From assembly GCA_963762165.1 (NCBI GenBank), contig CAVXJN010000001.1, positions 186,001-250,000 on the forward strand: 64,000 nucleotides of DNA, in the 5' to 3' direction. Source of the stretch: CAVXJN01 sp963762165 (lineage in GTDB: Bacteria > Pseudomonadota > Gammaproteobacteria > JASBUN01). The position numbers and the translations under genes were made by a program. Shown here piece after piece: positions 1-8,460 of this stretch; positions within the stretch are counted from its first letter, which is position 1, and the number at the start of each line of letters is the position of its first letter. The notes beneath the pieces were generated by a model. The model did no database searches and was not told the origin of the DNA. It saw nothing but the letters and a program-made list of their open reading frames with translations.

Positions 1-197
1 CGACGGCGATAATTACGTTCAGCGGATGCCTTCGCCAACAATACTTCGCGTTCCTCGCGCAATTGCAGGCGTTCGTTTTCTTCGCGGATGATACGGTCTT
101 GATTTTGCCTGCCCAAGGACAATGCTTCGTCTGCGAGGCGTTGGGCTCGCTCGAGCAAGGCAGTCTCCAGATCGTCGACGTCCGCTTCAGAGCCCAC
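1..197 (-). CDS. atpE: V/A-type ATPase subunit E (5' part, cut by window edge)
   Basis: Subunit E forms, with G/H, the peripheral stalk that holds the catalytic head against the membrane sector. Only the first 65 or so residues are in the window. They begin with a GTG codon preceded by a GGAGG ribosome site and form a charged, heptad-like helix (LLERAQRLADEALSLGRQN), as expected for the coiled-coil N-terminus of this subunit. The start overlaps the end of the subunit F gene by about 11 bases. Assignment rests mainly on helix character and operon position; the catalytic A, B and D genes would be expected beyond the window edge. Confidence 0.7.
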   Translation of the reverse strand, partial: MGSEADVDDLETALLERAQRLADEALSLGRQNQDRIIREENERLQLREEREVLLAKASAERNYRR

Positions 198-555
198 GAC
201 TATCCTCCAAGGCATTGGCTCCCAGCACGCTGGTCACCAAATCTTCGATCAGGGGATGGTAGCTGTCTGGCGCGTCCAAAGGCGGCACTTCGACAACCAC
301 GATTCGGTCACTGTCGGCGCGCGCACGCCGAAGTTGAGGACAGTCGCAGCGCGCGAGGTCAGGCTCCAACAGCACCAGGGCGCGCTGATTGTCGTCCATG
401 AGTTCATCGAGCACACGCGCCACGGTGCTCGGATCCGCACCGGGCCAAGTTTCGAAGCCAACCAGAGCGAAACCTTGCGTCAGCGCGACACTACCCATGG
501 CAATCATGCGCGTCTCGGCTTTTCCCGGCTGCACATCCGTGCCCGCCGTGCTCAT
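187..555 (-). CDS. atpF: V/A-type ATPase subunit F
   Basis: A 122-residue protein with the alternating beta/alpha pattern of the small central-stalk subunit F, which sits on the rotor shaft with subunit D. The core starts near residue 20 (MGSVALTQGFALVGFETW) and includes a conserved-looking VLLEPDLAR segment and an acidic C-terminus; the family usually has about 100-120 residues. Its start overlaps the end of the subunit K gene by four bases (ATGA), and its end overlaps the start of subunit E, so translation is probably coupled. The residues before MIAMGS may be an extension, and an internal start is possible. Confidence 0.7.
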   Translation of the reverse strand: MSTAGTDVQPGKAETRMIAMGSVALTQGFALVGFETWPGADPSTVARVLDELMDDNQRALVLLEPDLARCDCPQLRRARADSDRIVVVEVPPLDAPDSYHPLIEDLVTSVLGANALEDSRGL

Positions 556-1004
556 GGAATCTTACCCAAAAGCAGGATACTCACCACCAGTCCATAGATT
601 GCAATCCCCTCCGCAAGACCGAGATAAATCAGAGTGCGGCCGAAGATTTCCGGCTTTTCGGCCAGGACTGCCATTGACGCCGCGCCCACCGGTCCCACAG
701 CGATACCGGCACCAATGGTGGCGAGTGCGGTGGGGATGCCAATGCCGATCAACGCCAGCCCCAATCCCACCGATACTTCGCCGCGCCCGGCGGTCTCGGC
801 CACTGGTTGCGCCATAGCGGCATCCACCGCGAAGAACAACAATCCGATCTCCGCCAGCACGAATGTAACCAAATTGGTACCCACGGAGCCTCGCAACCAA
901 GCGGGTGCCGGGCGCTCCGGCGTGGGTGGTCGAACTTCCAACCAAACGCCGAGAACGATTACCGCGACCAGACTTATGCTCATCAAACCGACCATCCAAT
1001 ACAT
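552..1004 (-). CDS. atpK: V/A-type ATPase proteolipid subunit K
   Basis: A 150-residue membrane protein forming the ion-carrying rotor ring. Two N-terminal hydrophobic stretches (residues about 2-21 and 43-65) precede a classical proteolipid hairpin: a glycine-rich helix (LGLALIGIGIPTALATIGAG), a polar loop with EKPEIFGR, and a second helix containing AEGIAIYGLVV. The Glu in AEGIAIYG is at the place of the ion-binding carboxylate. No clear Na+ ligand set can be judged by eye, so the coupling ion (H+ or Na+) is left open. The additional N-terminal segments make it longer than a single-hairpin c subunit (about 80 residues). Confidence 0.85.
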   Translation of the reverse strand: MYWMVGLMSISLVAVIVLGVWLEVRPPTPERPAPAWLRGSVGTNLVTFVLAEIGLLFFAVDAAMAQPVAETAGRGEVSVGLGLALIGIGIPTALATIGAGIAVGPVGAASMAVLAEKPEIFGRTLIYLGLAEGIAIYGLVVSILLLGKIP

Positions 1005-1036
1005 ATTCGAATCTCCGTATGCGCTGCTTTCGAATC

Positions 1037-2944
1037 TTATGCGGCACCCGTTTCGAACTTTTGGGCACCGAGGGTGATCGGTCTGAACTCGGTGCCGTCC
1101 CCAGTGAAGAATCGCGAAAAACCCTCGTAATATTCCAAACGCAACACCTGTATGGCCACGATCGCGCCTTCGACGACCAAAATGAATACGTTACCCAACA
1201 CCACCGTAATCAAATGTCCGGTGCTTTCCATCATCCGCGCGAGGGTGAACACAGCGATTGCCAATGCCACGTGATTGAGACTGAATGCCGCCACCCGCAG
1301 AAACGACAGCGTATTTGCAATATAGCTCATGAAGCTTTCAAAAATTTCCAGCACCACGACCAACAGCCGTTCGAAAAACGGGGCCCGAGTCTGCGCCCAG
1401 CGATTCGTGAAAATCACGAACAGCGGCAGACCTATCAGAACCAGTTCAGCGCGTTCGAATTCGACGTCGTGGACCCACTGCCAGGCGGCGATCAACACGC
1501 CCGCATACAGGACTATGCCGGCTAAGCCCTTACCATCCACCAACGCTTCACGGTAGCGTTTCTCTGCGAGACGATTGCGAACCGTGATTATGCTCGCTAT
1601 CAGGATGAAACCCACGCCCCAAGCGAGCGCCAGCAGCAGCATATGCATCGGGTCTGACAGCGGCGACATCCAAACCGGATGCAAGACGTCTTCATAACCG
1701 AACACGCTACCATACAAGACTCCGAAGCCCGTGGATGCTATACCGGCCCCGATCACGAACGGCCGCGCTGTCGCCCACCGATTCGGCAGCGTCAATCCCG
1801 CGGCAAAAATCACTGCGCCCTGCCCCACATCGCCGAACATCATCCCGAACATCATTATATAGGTCAGCGCAAACAGCCAGGTTGGATCGAACTCGCCGTA
1901 ACGCGGGATTCCGTAATTGCGCACCAGTGCGGCAAACGGCCTCATAAATCGTGGATAGCGGATTACGGTCGGCACCCTTTGCCACTCCTCCGGCAGCGGA
2001 TCGCGCGCTTCTAGCATTACCCGCTTGCCCAGCCGGGCCTGTAATGTTTGCTGCAGCAACGTAACCCGGTCGGCCGGCACCCAGCCATTGGCGCAAGCCA
2101 AACCACCTTTGCTCTGCAAGCTCTCGCCCAGTTGCGCATACGAGGCAGCCCTCTGCAGCGCGTTTGCCGCTTTTCCCAATGTCGCGCTGAAACGCTCCCG
2201 CGCATCGGCCAGGCGCGCAGTCAAGTCCCGTTGTCGCTCGCGTGCTTGCGTGCGCCGCGCGTCGAGATCCTGGCGCAGCGCCCGGGGCGTATCGTGAAAC
2301 TCGTCAGGCAACGGCAGGGGTCGGAAAGAAGCGGATGCCAGCACACCCTCCAGAGCCGACTCGACGCCCAACAACCCCGCAACCGCCACATGCGCGGTAT
2401 CATCGCCTTCAATGAAGGTCGTCAAAGAGTAGCCGATCAAGCCGAGCGCTTGCCCCAGGCGCGCCACGTCAGCTCGGGCGACGGTACCAATACGCACGTC
2501 CAGAAACCGCAGTCCGCCCCGCAACAAACCCAGATCTACGTTCAGGGCTTCGAACTTTTCCAGCGCATCGCCCAATTGTTCGATTGTGCGCGTTTCATTG
2601 TCCACCGTACGCTGCTCCTGTTCGTGAGAGGCGCACTCACGCCAGATGTTCTCAAGCTCCAGGTCGAGCGTTCGCAGGTCCTCCAATGAAATGATTTGCG
2701 CCTTGTGCGGCTCGACGGACGCCTGCAGATCCAGGCTCAGGTGGACCCGAATCCTTTCCAGCCGCCGTTGGGCGTTACGATACAGCACTTGATATTGCGC
2801 ACCCGGTCGCTGCGGCAGCTGCTCTTCATCCAGATCACATCGAGGATCGAACACGCCGCATTCGGCCAATGCGAGTCCTGCGGCCGGACCGTCCTCTTCC
2901 AGCAGGTACAGGCTCACCGACTTCACTGGCAGCGGTTTCAGCAT
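1037..2944 (-). CDS. atpI: V/A-type ATPase membrane subunit I
   Basis: A 635-residue subunit I/a: a cytoplasmic N-terminal half of about 340 residues rich in coiled coil, then a polytopic C-terminal half starting near FALTYIMMFGMMFGDVGQGA, which is the signature MFGxMFGDxGxG stretch of the family. Later helices include SYIANTLSFLRVAAFSLNH, where the conserved Arg of the ion half-channel is seen in FLRVAAF. The length is normal for the family. It starts at ATG eight bases after the subunit C stop and is followed closely by subunit K. Confidence 0.93.
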   Translation of the reverse strand: MLKPLPVKSVSLYLLEEDGPAAGLALAECGVFDPRCDLDEEQLPQRPGAQYQVLYRNAQRRLERIRVHLSLDLQASVEPHKAQIISLEDLRTLDLELENIWRECASHEQEQRTVDNETRTIEQLGDALEKFEALNVDLGLLRGGLRFLDVRIGTVARADVARLGQALGLIGYSLTTFIEGDDTAHVAVAGLLGVESALEGVLASASFRPLPLPDEFHDTPRALRQDLDARRTQARERQRDLTARLADARERFSATLGKAANALQRAASYAQLGESLQSKGGLACANGWVPADRVTLLQQTLQARLGKRVMLEARDPLPEEWQRVPTVIRYPRFMRPFAALVRNYGIPRYGEFDPTWLFALTYIMMFGMMFGDVGQGAVIFAAGLTLPNRWATARPFVIGAGIASTGFGVLYGSVFGYEDVLHPVWMSPLSDPMHMLLLALAWGVGFILIASIITVRNRLAEKRYREALVDGKGLAGIVLYAGVLIAAWQWVHDVEFERAELVLIGLPLFVIFTNRWAQTRAPFFERLLVVVLEIFESFMSYIANTLSFLRVAAFSLNHVALAIAVFTLARMMESTGHLITVVLGNVFILVVEGAIVAIQVLRLEYYEGFSRFFTGDGTEFRPITLGAQKFETGAA

Positions 2945-2951
2945 GGCATTG

Positions 2952-3980
2952 TCATCGGGAAATAGCGCCTCCCGCGGGTGCGAAGCCGACCGCCTCGCCG
3001 ATTAAATGGTCGCTCAATTTAAGTTTGCGGCCTTTGAAAAACATGTACAAGCGGTGAAGTTGTTGCTCGCGCAGGTACAAATAGGCGAATGCTCTGCAAA
3101 GGTCGAACATGGCGTTGCGCATCAGCTTCCAGGCCGCTTCTGCGGTCCTTTCCGCCATTCTACTCTCCACTTCCCCTATCGAACGCACGCCTTCCATTCT
3201 GGTGCGAAGTTCAGGAGGCAGATGTTCAAGTACGCCGTTCAGGTCGTCGAAACGGACCAGTTGCAACAATGCGGCACTCAGCCCAGACCCGAATGGAGTC
3301 AAAAGGAAATACGTCTGCGGAGGTTCCAATCCATACGCGAAACGGTAGCGGAGCAGCCAGACCAAATTCACCTGGTCGAGCACGGTAGCGATAAATCCTC
3401 GCAGACCATGCCGGTCGGTAATCGGGAGCGCATTCAGCCGCCTAACGAGACCGGAGAAATATTGGCGCTCCAGCGCCGACTCAACGCCAAACAGGTCGTG
3501 GCGCTCGTCGAAACTACGTCTGGCATGAAGTGCCATATTGGCATAGCGCGTCGTTTCAAGCCGCTGCAGCAGTTCGGGAAGATCATCGGCGTTGAGAAGA
3601 TCCTGGATCGGCAGGTCGGTCAAGGAACCCATATTCAGCAGCGGCTGCAAGCCATGGGTGCGATTGCCCGTGCTCAGTTTCGCGCGGACCAACGCCTTCA
3701 AGTTCATCAATTCGAAGCGACGCACCCAATGTCGCAACATGCTTCGTTGCGGTCCGACCAACGGGCGCACCAGCAAAGCGGCCTCCGAAACCAGCAATTC
3801 CAATGCTTGCCGTTCCAGAGCGCTAGGATCATCGCCCGCGTCGATACCCAGACCGGCGCGCTGCAACGCCTCATGGGCATCGCCCGACTGCAGCAGGTCC
3901 TCCGCATCGAGCGCACTCAGACGTTCGCCGAGCACCGAGACCCGAGCGTTCAAGTAAGCGTAGCGCCTAGCCGACGCCAT
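2952..3980 (-). CDS. atpC: V/A-type ATPase subunit C (V0 subunit d/AC39)
   Basis: A 342-residue, largely helical protein matching the V0D/AC39 family, the socket that joins the central stalk to the proteolipid ring. Visible family traits are the N-terminal YAYLNARVSVL, repeated Leu-rich helices, and the paired RYANMALHARR and LRYRFAYGL segments in the internal three-fold repeat. The family is usually 330-350 residues. It starts one base after the stop of the G/H gene and ends eight bases before subunit I, so it is mid-operon. Confidence 0.85.
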   Translation of the reverse strand: MASARRYAYLNARVSVLGERLSALDAEDLLQSGDAHEALQRAGLGIDAGDDPSALERQALELLVSEAALLVRPLVGPQRSMLRHWVRRFELMNLKALVRAKLSTGNRTHGLQPLLNMGSLTDLPIQDLLNADDLPELLQRLETTRYANMALHARRSFDERHDLFGVESALERQYFSGLVRRLNALPITDRHGLRGFIATVLDQVNLVWLLRYRFAYGLEPPQTYFLLTPFGSGLSAALLQLVRFDDLNGVLEHLPPELRTRMEGVRSIGEVESRMAERTAEAAWKLMRNAMFDLCRAFAYLYLREQQLHRLYMFFKGRKLKLSDHLIGEAVGFAPAGGAISR

Positions 3981-3981
3981 A

Positions 3982-4302
3982 TCAGTCGCTCTCGGTTCCC
4001 AACAGGATCTCTATTGCCGCATGAACCGCGTCGCGCATGCGCTCTTGCGCCATATTCTGCAGCTCCGAGCGCTTCTCCTGCTCCCTGCGTTGCAATTCAG
4101 CAATTGTTTGATTGGCCCGCTGCTCCGACTTGTTCATGAATGATTCGTGAATTTCGGAGATGCGCTTCTCGAAGCGCTGCTCGGCAGCTTTGGCTTCGTT
4201 GCGGGCCTGCGCCGTCAGCGCGTCCCGTTCGGCAAATGCACGGTCAACCAATTTTTGCGCCCGCAATTCGGCATCCAGCAATTGTTTGAGTGTGTTGTCC
4301 AC
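3982..4302 (-). CDS. V/A-type ATPase peripheral-stalk subunit G/H
   Basis: A 106-residue, almost entirely charged helical protein with a continuous coiled coil (RFEKRISEIHESFMNKSEQ and so on). This is the usual form of the H/G subunit that pairs with subunit E in the peripheral stalk. It is the first gene of the ATPase operon on the minus strand. The gene order G/H-C-I-K-F-E differs from the common archaeal H-I-K-E-C-F order. Coiled-coil proteins of this size carry little family signal, so the call leans on its position. Confidence 0.7.
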   Translation of the reverse strand: MDNTLKQLLDAELRAQKLVDRAFAERDALTAQARNEAKAAEQRFEKRISEIHESFMNKSEQRANQTIAELQRREQEKRSELQNMAQERMRDAVHAAIEILLGTESD

Positions 4303-4386
4303 ACGCGCCCCCTAACGATCCCGTTCCACCACCGATACCTCGCGGTTGTATTCAAAGCATAGTCGAACTGGGTATATCAGAATCGA

Positions 4387-4814
4387 TTACAGTCGTGAAC
4401 AAAGCCCCCGCAACATCAGGTCACGCAGGCTGACGATGCCAATGATGTTTGCATTCTCCTGCACCGACTCTCGCCTAACGTCGAAACGCGCGAACAAACC
4501 TGCCTACTAGCGAATGTCCATGCCGGGATCGACGCTGATGACCGGCTTGGCGGGCACCTCGGCACCCGGTGCGGCGCCAACGCCTGTCGTGCGATATCGG
4601 AAACCGACAGCATTCCGTATTCGTCCTCCTCGTGCCGCTTGTCCGCAATCAGCGCTTCCGTGCCGATACGCTTCATGGGCCTCAGGGCGCCGGCCGCCGT
4701 CGTCATGCCGTCAATCCGGAAGGCGGTTCCGCTCCCTGGCGCTGTAGCGTGCCGGCCTGTGGAGGCATTGGTTTCGAGAATATCTAGCGCTGAATACTCT
4801 TCCACCGGAAACAT
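4387..4814 (-). pseudogene. CBS-domain protein, frameshifted and with two in-frame TAG codons
   Basis: From ATG at 4814 the first frame reads through a clear CBS domain (DGMTTAAGALRPMKRIGTEA, then ALIADKRHEEDEYGMLSVSD). Near 4560 the homology moves to another frame (GAEVPAKPVISVDPGMDIR). It then meets two consecutive TAG codons (about 4506-4511) before continuing in the same frame as LFARFDVRRESVQENANI and GIVSLRDLMLRGL to a TAA at 4387. Intact relatives are about 140-150-residue proteins with two CBS motifs. At least one frameshift and two stops make this a probable real pseudogene; adjacent DUF1538 remains are also broken. Confidence 0.75.
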
Positions 4815-4844
4815 CAGATTCAAGTCCAAATGCGCGCGTCTCAA

Positions 4845-5090
4845 TTAAGCCCTCACCGTGTGGGCGAAGGCGAAAACCACGGACTCGCCGACGGGAAACA
4901 AGCCGGTACGCGGTCCGCGCACGAACAGAGTCCGACCGATCAGCACCGAACCGGCTCCCTGTCGGGACCTCACACAGTCGCGGTAAAGATCGGCGAACCA
5001 CAGACAACTGAAGGAGCGCCATTACCAGAAGGATCGGCAATAAATCGCGAAAACTGTCCAGCAGGATATTGAAAAACGGACAATTGATTT
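4845..5090 (-). pseudogene. DUF1538 membrane protein, N-terminal remnant
   Basis: The sequence begins in one frame with FNILLDSFRDLLPILLVMAL and LQLSVVRRSLP, and continues after a frame change as VLIGRTLFVRGPRTGLFPVG and ESVVFAFAH, ending at TAA. This matches the start of the DUF1538 family of polytopic membrane proteins. Only about 80 residues remain where intact members have several hundred. It lies just upstream of the broken CBS-domain gene on the same strand, so both appear to be the remains of one transport-related operon. The 5' limit is approximate. Confidence 0.6.
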
Positions 5091-5196
5091 TTTCACGGCC
5101 CAGACCCTGGCTGCTCCCTGATGATTACCCTATCGGTAAACTAGCAGACCGCGATTGATCTGAATCAGCAAACGCAGGCGGGCGTGCCAGGAAATG

Positions 5197-5227
5197 AAAA
5201 AGGCTTGCCACATGGCGGCAAGCCTTT
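5197..5227 (-). terminator. Rho-independent terminator after tRNA-Pro
   Basis: A perfect 9-bp stem (AGGCTTGCC, arms 5201-5209 and 5217-5225) with a 7-base loop is followed on the minus strand by a run of five T, just downstream of the tRNA-Pro 3' end. It closes the ihfA-merR-tRNA-Pro side of the transcription unit. Confidence 0.85.
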
Positions 5228-5234
5228 AGGTCAT

Positions 5235-5311
5235 TGGTCGGAGCGGAGGGATTCGAACCCACGACCCCCACAACCCCATTGTGGTGCGCTACCAGGCTGC
5301 GCCACGCTCCG
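5235..5311 (-). tRNA. tRNA-Pro (GGG)
   Basis: A complete cloverleaf of 77 bases with encoded CCA. The acceptor stem CGGAGCG pairs with CGCTCCG, the anticodon stem CCACA/TGTGG encloses the loop ATGGGGT with anticodon GGG, and the T-arm carries GGTTCGAATCC. It lies downstream of merR on the same strand and is followed by a strong terminator. Confidence 0.97.
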
Positions 5312-5379
5312 GATCGATCGACGGGAACCGGACGGCTCCCGCGCAAGGCGAGGAATGATACCGCAAACGAATTGGCAAG

Positions 5380-5736
5380 TCAGCGCTTTAACAGCTGCAG
5401 CACTTCTTCGAGTTCGCTGCGCAGTTGCCGAATAATTTGTTGACTCTGGTTGGCGTCTTCCTTTGCGCTCTCACCTGAGAGCTTCTGGCGTGCGCCACCG
5501 ATGGTGAACCCCTGTTCATACAGAAGGTCGCGAATCTGGCGGATCATGATGACGTCGTGACGCTGGTAATAGCGCCGGTTGCCGCGACGTTTGACCGGCT
5601 TCAGCTGCGGAAACTCCTGTTCCCAATAGCGCAATACGTGCGGCTTGACCGCACACAATTCGCTGACTTCGCCGATCGTGAAATAGCGTTTACCCGGAAT
5701 TGCGGGCAGTTCGCTATTATTCCCCGCCTCCAGCAT
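5380..5736 (-). CDS. MerR-family regulator of the ihfA-linked type
   Basis: A 118-residue protein with an N-terminal MerR winged helix-turn-helix (YFTIGEVSELCAVKPHVLRY, then WEQEFPQLKP and RRYYQRHDV) and a short C-terminal coiled coil. There is no effector domain. This is the small MerR-like protein found directly after ihfA in many gammaproteobacteria; its targets are not known. Its start overlaps the end of ihfA by 20 bases, which suggests coupled translation. Confidence 0.9.
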   Translation of the reverse strand: MLEAGNNSELPAIPGKRYFTIGEVSELCAVKPHVLRYWEQEFPQLKPVKRRGNRRYYQRHDVIMIRQIRDLLYEQGFTIGGARQKLSGESAKEDANQSQQIIRQLRSELEEVLQLLKR

Positions 5737-6016
5737 ACGCTTCGACCCTCGCTTTCAGTTTTTGGCCCGGGCGGAATGTCACTACCCGCCGTGCGGTGAT
5801 GGGGATTTCCTCGCCAGTCTTGGGGTTACGTCCCGGACGCTGATTTTTGTCACGTAGGTCGAAATTGCCGAATCCCGACAATTTCACCTGCCGACCCGCT
5901 TCGAGCGCCGTGCGGATTTCCTCAAAAAACATTTCCACCAATTCTTTTGCCTCGCGTTTGTTCAGCCCCAGTTCCTCAAACAAATGCTCAGCCATGTCAG
6001 CTTTGGTTAGCGCCAT
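5717..6016 (-). CDS. ihfA: Integration host factor subunit alpha
   Basis: A 99-residue HU/IHF-fold protein: ALTKADMAEHLFEELGLNKR at the N-terminus, the beta-arm region with GFGNFDLRDKNQRPGRNPKT, and PITARRVVTFRPGQKLK at the C-terminus. With IhfB (also in this window) it forms the sequence-specific DNA-bending heterodimer used in replication, recombination and promoter architecture. It follows pheT by three bases, the conserved pheST-ihfA arrangement. Confidence 0.98.
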   Translation of the reverse strand: MALTKADMAEHLFEELGLNKREAKELVEMFFEEIRTALEAGRQVKLSGFGNFDLRDKNQRPGRNPKTGEEIPITARRVVTFRPGQKLKARVEAYAGGGE

Positions 6017-6019
6017 GAT

Positions 6020-8398
6020 TTATTCTCTCAGTGATGCCCCCAGATGCTGGGTCAGATCGGCTATGATCCGGGCCACAGCAGCGTCAATCTCTTGCTCTGT
6101 AAGAGTGCGCGAAGAATCTTGTAGAATCAAGCCTAAAGCAAGACTTTTTCGTCCAGAATCTATACCTTTGCCGCGATAGACGTCGAACAGTCGCAAGTCC
6201 TGCAGCAGCGGGCCGGCCGCACCCAAGATCCGGTCCCGCACGGCCTGCGCAGTCACGCCCTCGTCCACCACGATCGCCACGTCGCGGCGTACGGCCGGAA
6301 AACGGGACAACGGCGCGAACGCCGGAACACGGGTCTGCGCGATCGCCTCTGCATCCAACTCGAACATCAGGATTTGCTGACTAACTCCCAGTCGCTGCAG
6401 GATTTCCGGATGCAGCGCTCCGATCCAGCCGATGTCTTGCCGATCGCGTGATATGCGCGCCGCCTGCCCCGGATGAAGCGCCGGGTGGCGGCACGCTTCA
6501 AAGATAAATTCCCCTGCATGACCCGTCAATTGCAACAGAGCCTCGATGTCGGCTTTGAGATCAAAAAAATCCGCCGCAGCGGCGGCAATGCTCCATTGCT
6601 CAGGTGCTCGACTCCCGGACCAAGCGGCCGCCAACTTATTTTTCTGCATTAAATTATTATCTTGTACGATAAAGCTAAGCCCATACTCGAAGATCCGCAC
6701 CCGTTCCTGTTGGCGGTTCAGGTTGTGGACTACCGCGCGCGCCAAGCCGGGCCAGAGTTGCGTCCGCATGACCGCCAGATCAGAGGAAAGCGGATTGGCA
6801 AGCGCTACCGGAGTGACGTCCGGGTCGAATAAAGTCTGGTCCGCCGGATCGATGAAACTATAGGTAATGACCTCCTGGTAGCCTCGGTCCACCATCGCGA
6901 GCCGCAGCCGATCGGCGGTCAAGCGCGTTTCCGAGGCCGGCGCCATCTGGATTTGGGCATAGGGACGGCGGCTAGGCAATCGCTCATATCCGAAAACCCG
7001 CCCAACCTCCTCGATCAAGTCCACCTCGCGGTCGATGTCGAAGCGGAAGCGCGGTGCGACAATGCGCCAGCCATCGTCCGTCGAACTCACGTCCATGCCG
7101 AGGCGACCGAGAATGTCCGCGACCTCAGTGTCCGGGATGTCCATACCCAGCAATTCGGCAATGCGTCGGCGGCGCAGCGCGATCCCGTCCCGGCGGGATA
7201 ATGAATCCAGGAAAGCCACTTCGCTGATCGGCCCCGCCTTGCCGCCGGCTATCGCCAGCAACAACCCCGTCGCGCGCTCCGTAGCACGGGACTGCAGTTC
7301 GGGATCGACGCCCCGCTCGAAGCGGTGCGACGAATCGGTCTGCAACCCGTAACGGCGCGCCCGGCCGGCGATGGCTTGCGGTGCGAAGTAAGCGCATTCG
7401 AGGAATACATCCTGAGTATCATCGTCGACGCCACTGTGCTCACCGCCCATGATGCCCGCCAGCGCCACCGGTTTTTGCTCATCGGCGATCACCAAGGTGT
7501 CCACATCCAAATCGATTTCGCGACCGTCCAGCAAGCTCAGCTTTTCGCCTTCACGGGCGTAACGTACGTGGATCCCGCCCTGCAGACGGCGCAGGTCGAA
7601 GGCGTGCATCGGTTGGCCCAACTCCAGCATCACGTAGTTTGTGACGTCCACCAGCGGCCCCAGGCTGCGAATACCGCTGCGCCGTAGGCGTTCCCGCATC
7701 CAGATCGGTGTTTCAGCGCTGGCGTTCAGGCCGCGAATGACCCGGCCCAGATAACGCGGACAGGCTTCGGGAGCATCGATTTCAATCGGCAAGCGGTCGG
7801 AAATTTGTGCGGCGATCGAGCCCACTTCCGGCACGCTGACCGGGACACGGGTGAGCGCGCCAAGCTCGCGGGCGATGCCGGAAATGCCAAGGCAGTCGGC
7901 CCGATTCGGAGTGAGGTCCACATCGATCACCGCATCGTCCAGCGCCAGATAGGTGCGCAGATCGGTTCCGATGGGCGCGTCGCCGGGCAACTCCAACAAC
8001 CCTTCCGCCGTCTCCGCCAGGCCGAGTTCTTTCGCTGAACAAAGCATGCCCGCGCTTGCGACGCCGCGCAATTTGGCAGACTTGATCTTCAAACCGCCCG
8101 GCAATTGCGCCCCCACGATTGCGGTCGGCGCACGCATGCCCTCATGTACATTCGCTGCGCCGCAGACAATGGTCAGGGGTTCGCCACTGCCGGTGTCGAC
8201 TCTGCAGACACGCAGTCTGTCCGCGTCCGGATGCGCCGCAACCTCGATCACGCGGCCCACAACCACCCCTTCGAAGGCGGCAGCAGCAGGCTCGACGGAA
8301 TCCACTTCCAAACCGGCCATGGTGAGCTTCTGCGCCAATTCGTCGGTCGAAATCGGTGGATCGACCCATTCGCGCAACCAGCGTTCACTGAACTTCAT
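6020..8398 (-). CDS. pheT: Phenylalanyl-tRNA synthetase beta subunit
   Basis: A 792-residue beta subunit of the (alpha-beta)2 enzyme that charges tRNA-Phe. In order it shows the EMAP/tRNA-binding-like domain (residues about 40-150), the B3/B4 editing region (MRERLRRSGIRSLGPLVDVT, GQPMHAFD), the B5 domains, and the C-terminal ferredoxin-fold anticodon-binding domain (FPAVRRDVAIVVDE). The length is normal for the family (about 790-800). It lies 62 bases after pheS and 3 bases before ihfA. Confidence 0.98.
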   Translation of the reverse strand: MKFSERWLREWVDPPISTDELAQKLTMAGLEVDSVEPAAAAFEGVVVGRVIEVAAHPDADRLRVCRVDTGSGEPLTIVCGAANVHEGMRAPTAIVGAQLPGGLKIKSAKLRGVASAGMLCSAKELGLAETAEGLLELPGDAPIGTDLRTYLALDDAVIDVDLTPNRADCLGISGIARELGALTRVPVSVPEVGSIAAQISDRLPIEIDAPEACPRYLGRVIRGLNASAETPIWMRERLRRSGIRSLGPLVDVTNYVMLELGQPMHAFDLRRLQGGIHVRYAREGEKLSLLDGREIDLDVDTLVIADEQKPVALAGIMGGEHSGVDDDTQDVFLECAYFAPQAIAGRARRYGLQTDSSHRFERGVDPELQSRATERATGLLLAIAGGKAGPISEVAFLDSLSRRDGIALRRRRIAELLGMDIPDTEVADILGRLGMDVSSTDDGWRIVAPRFRFDIDREVDLIEEVGRVFGYERLPSRRPYAQIQMAPASETRLTADRLRLAMVDRGYQEVITYSFIDPADQTLFDPDVTPVALANPLSSDLAVMRTQLWPGLARAVVHNLNRQQERVRIFEYGLSFIVQDNNLMQKNKLAAAWSGSRAPEQWSIAAAAADFFDLKADIEALLQLTGHAGEFIFEACRHPALHPGQAARISRDRQDIGWIGALHPEILQRLGVSQQILMFELDAEAIAQTRVPAFAPLSRFPAVRRDVAIVVDEGVTAQAVRDRILGAAGPLLQDLRLFDVYRGKGIDSGRKSLALGLILQDSSRTLTEQEIDAAVARIIADLTQHLGASLRE

Positions 8399-8460
8399 CG
8401 AAGGAAAATCCTTTCAGACACTTTGAATAGTCTGTTGGCGAACCAGGTCCGCCAGCGCGC

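Noticed and set aside
4506..4511. Two in-frame TAG codons read as possible stop-codon recoding (pyrrolysine or suppression)
   Set aside because: The same gene also has a frameshift and its neighbour is truncated; other genes in the window use TAG rarely and as true stops. Pseudogene is the simpler explanation.
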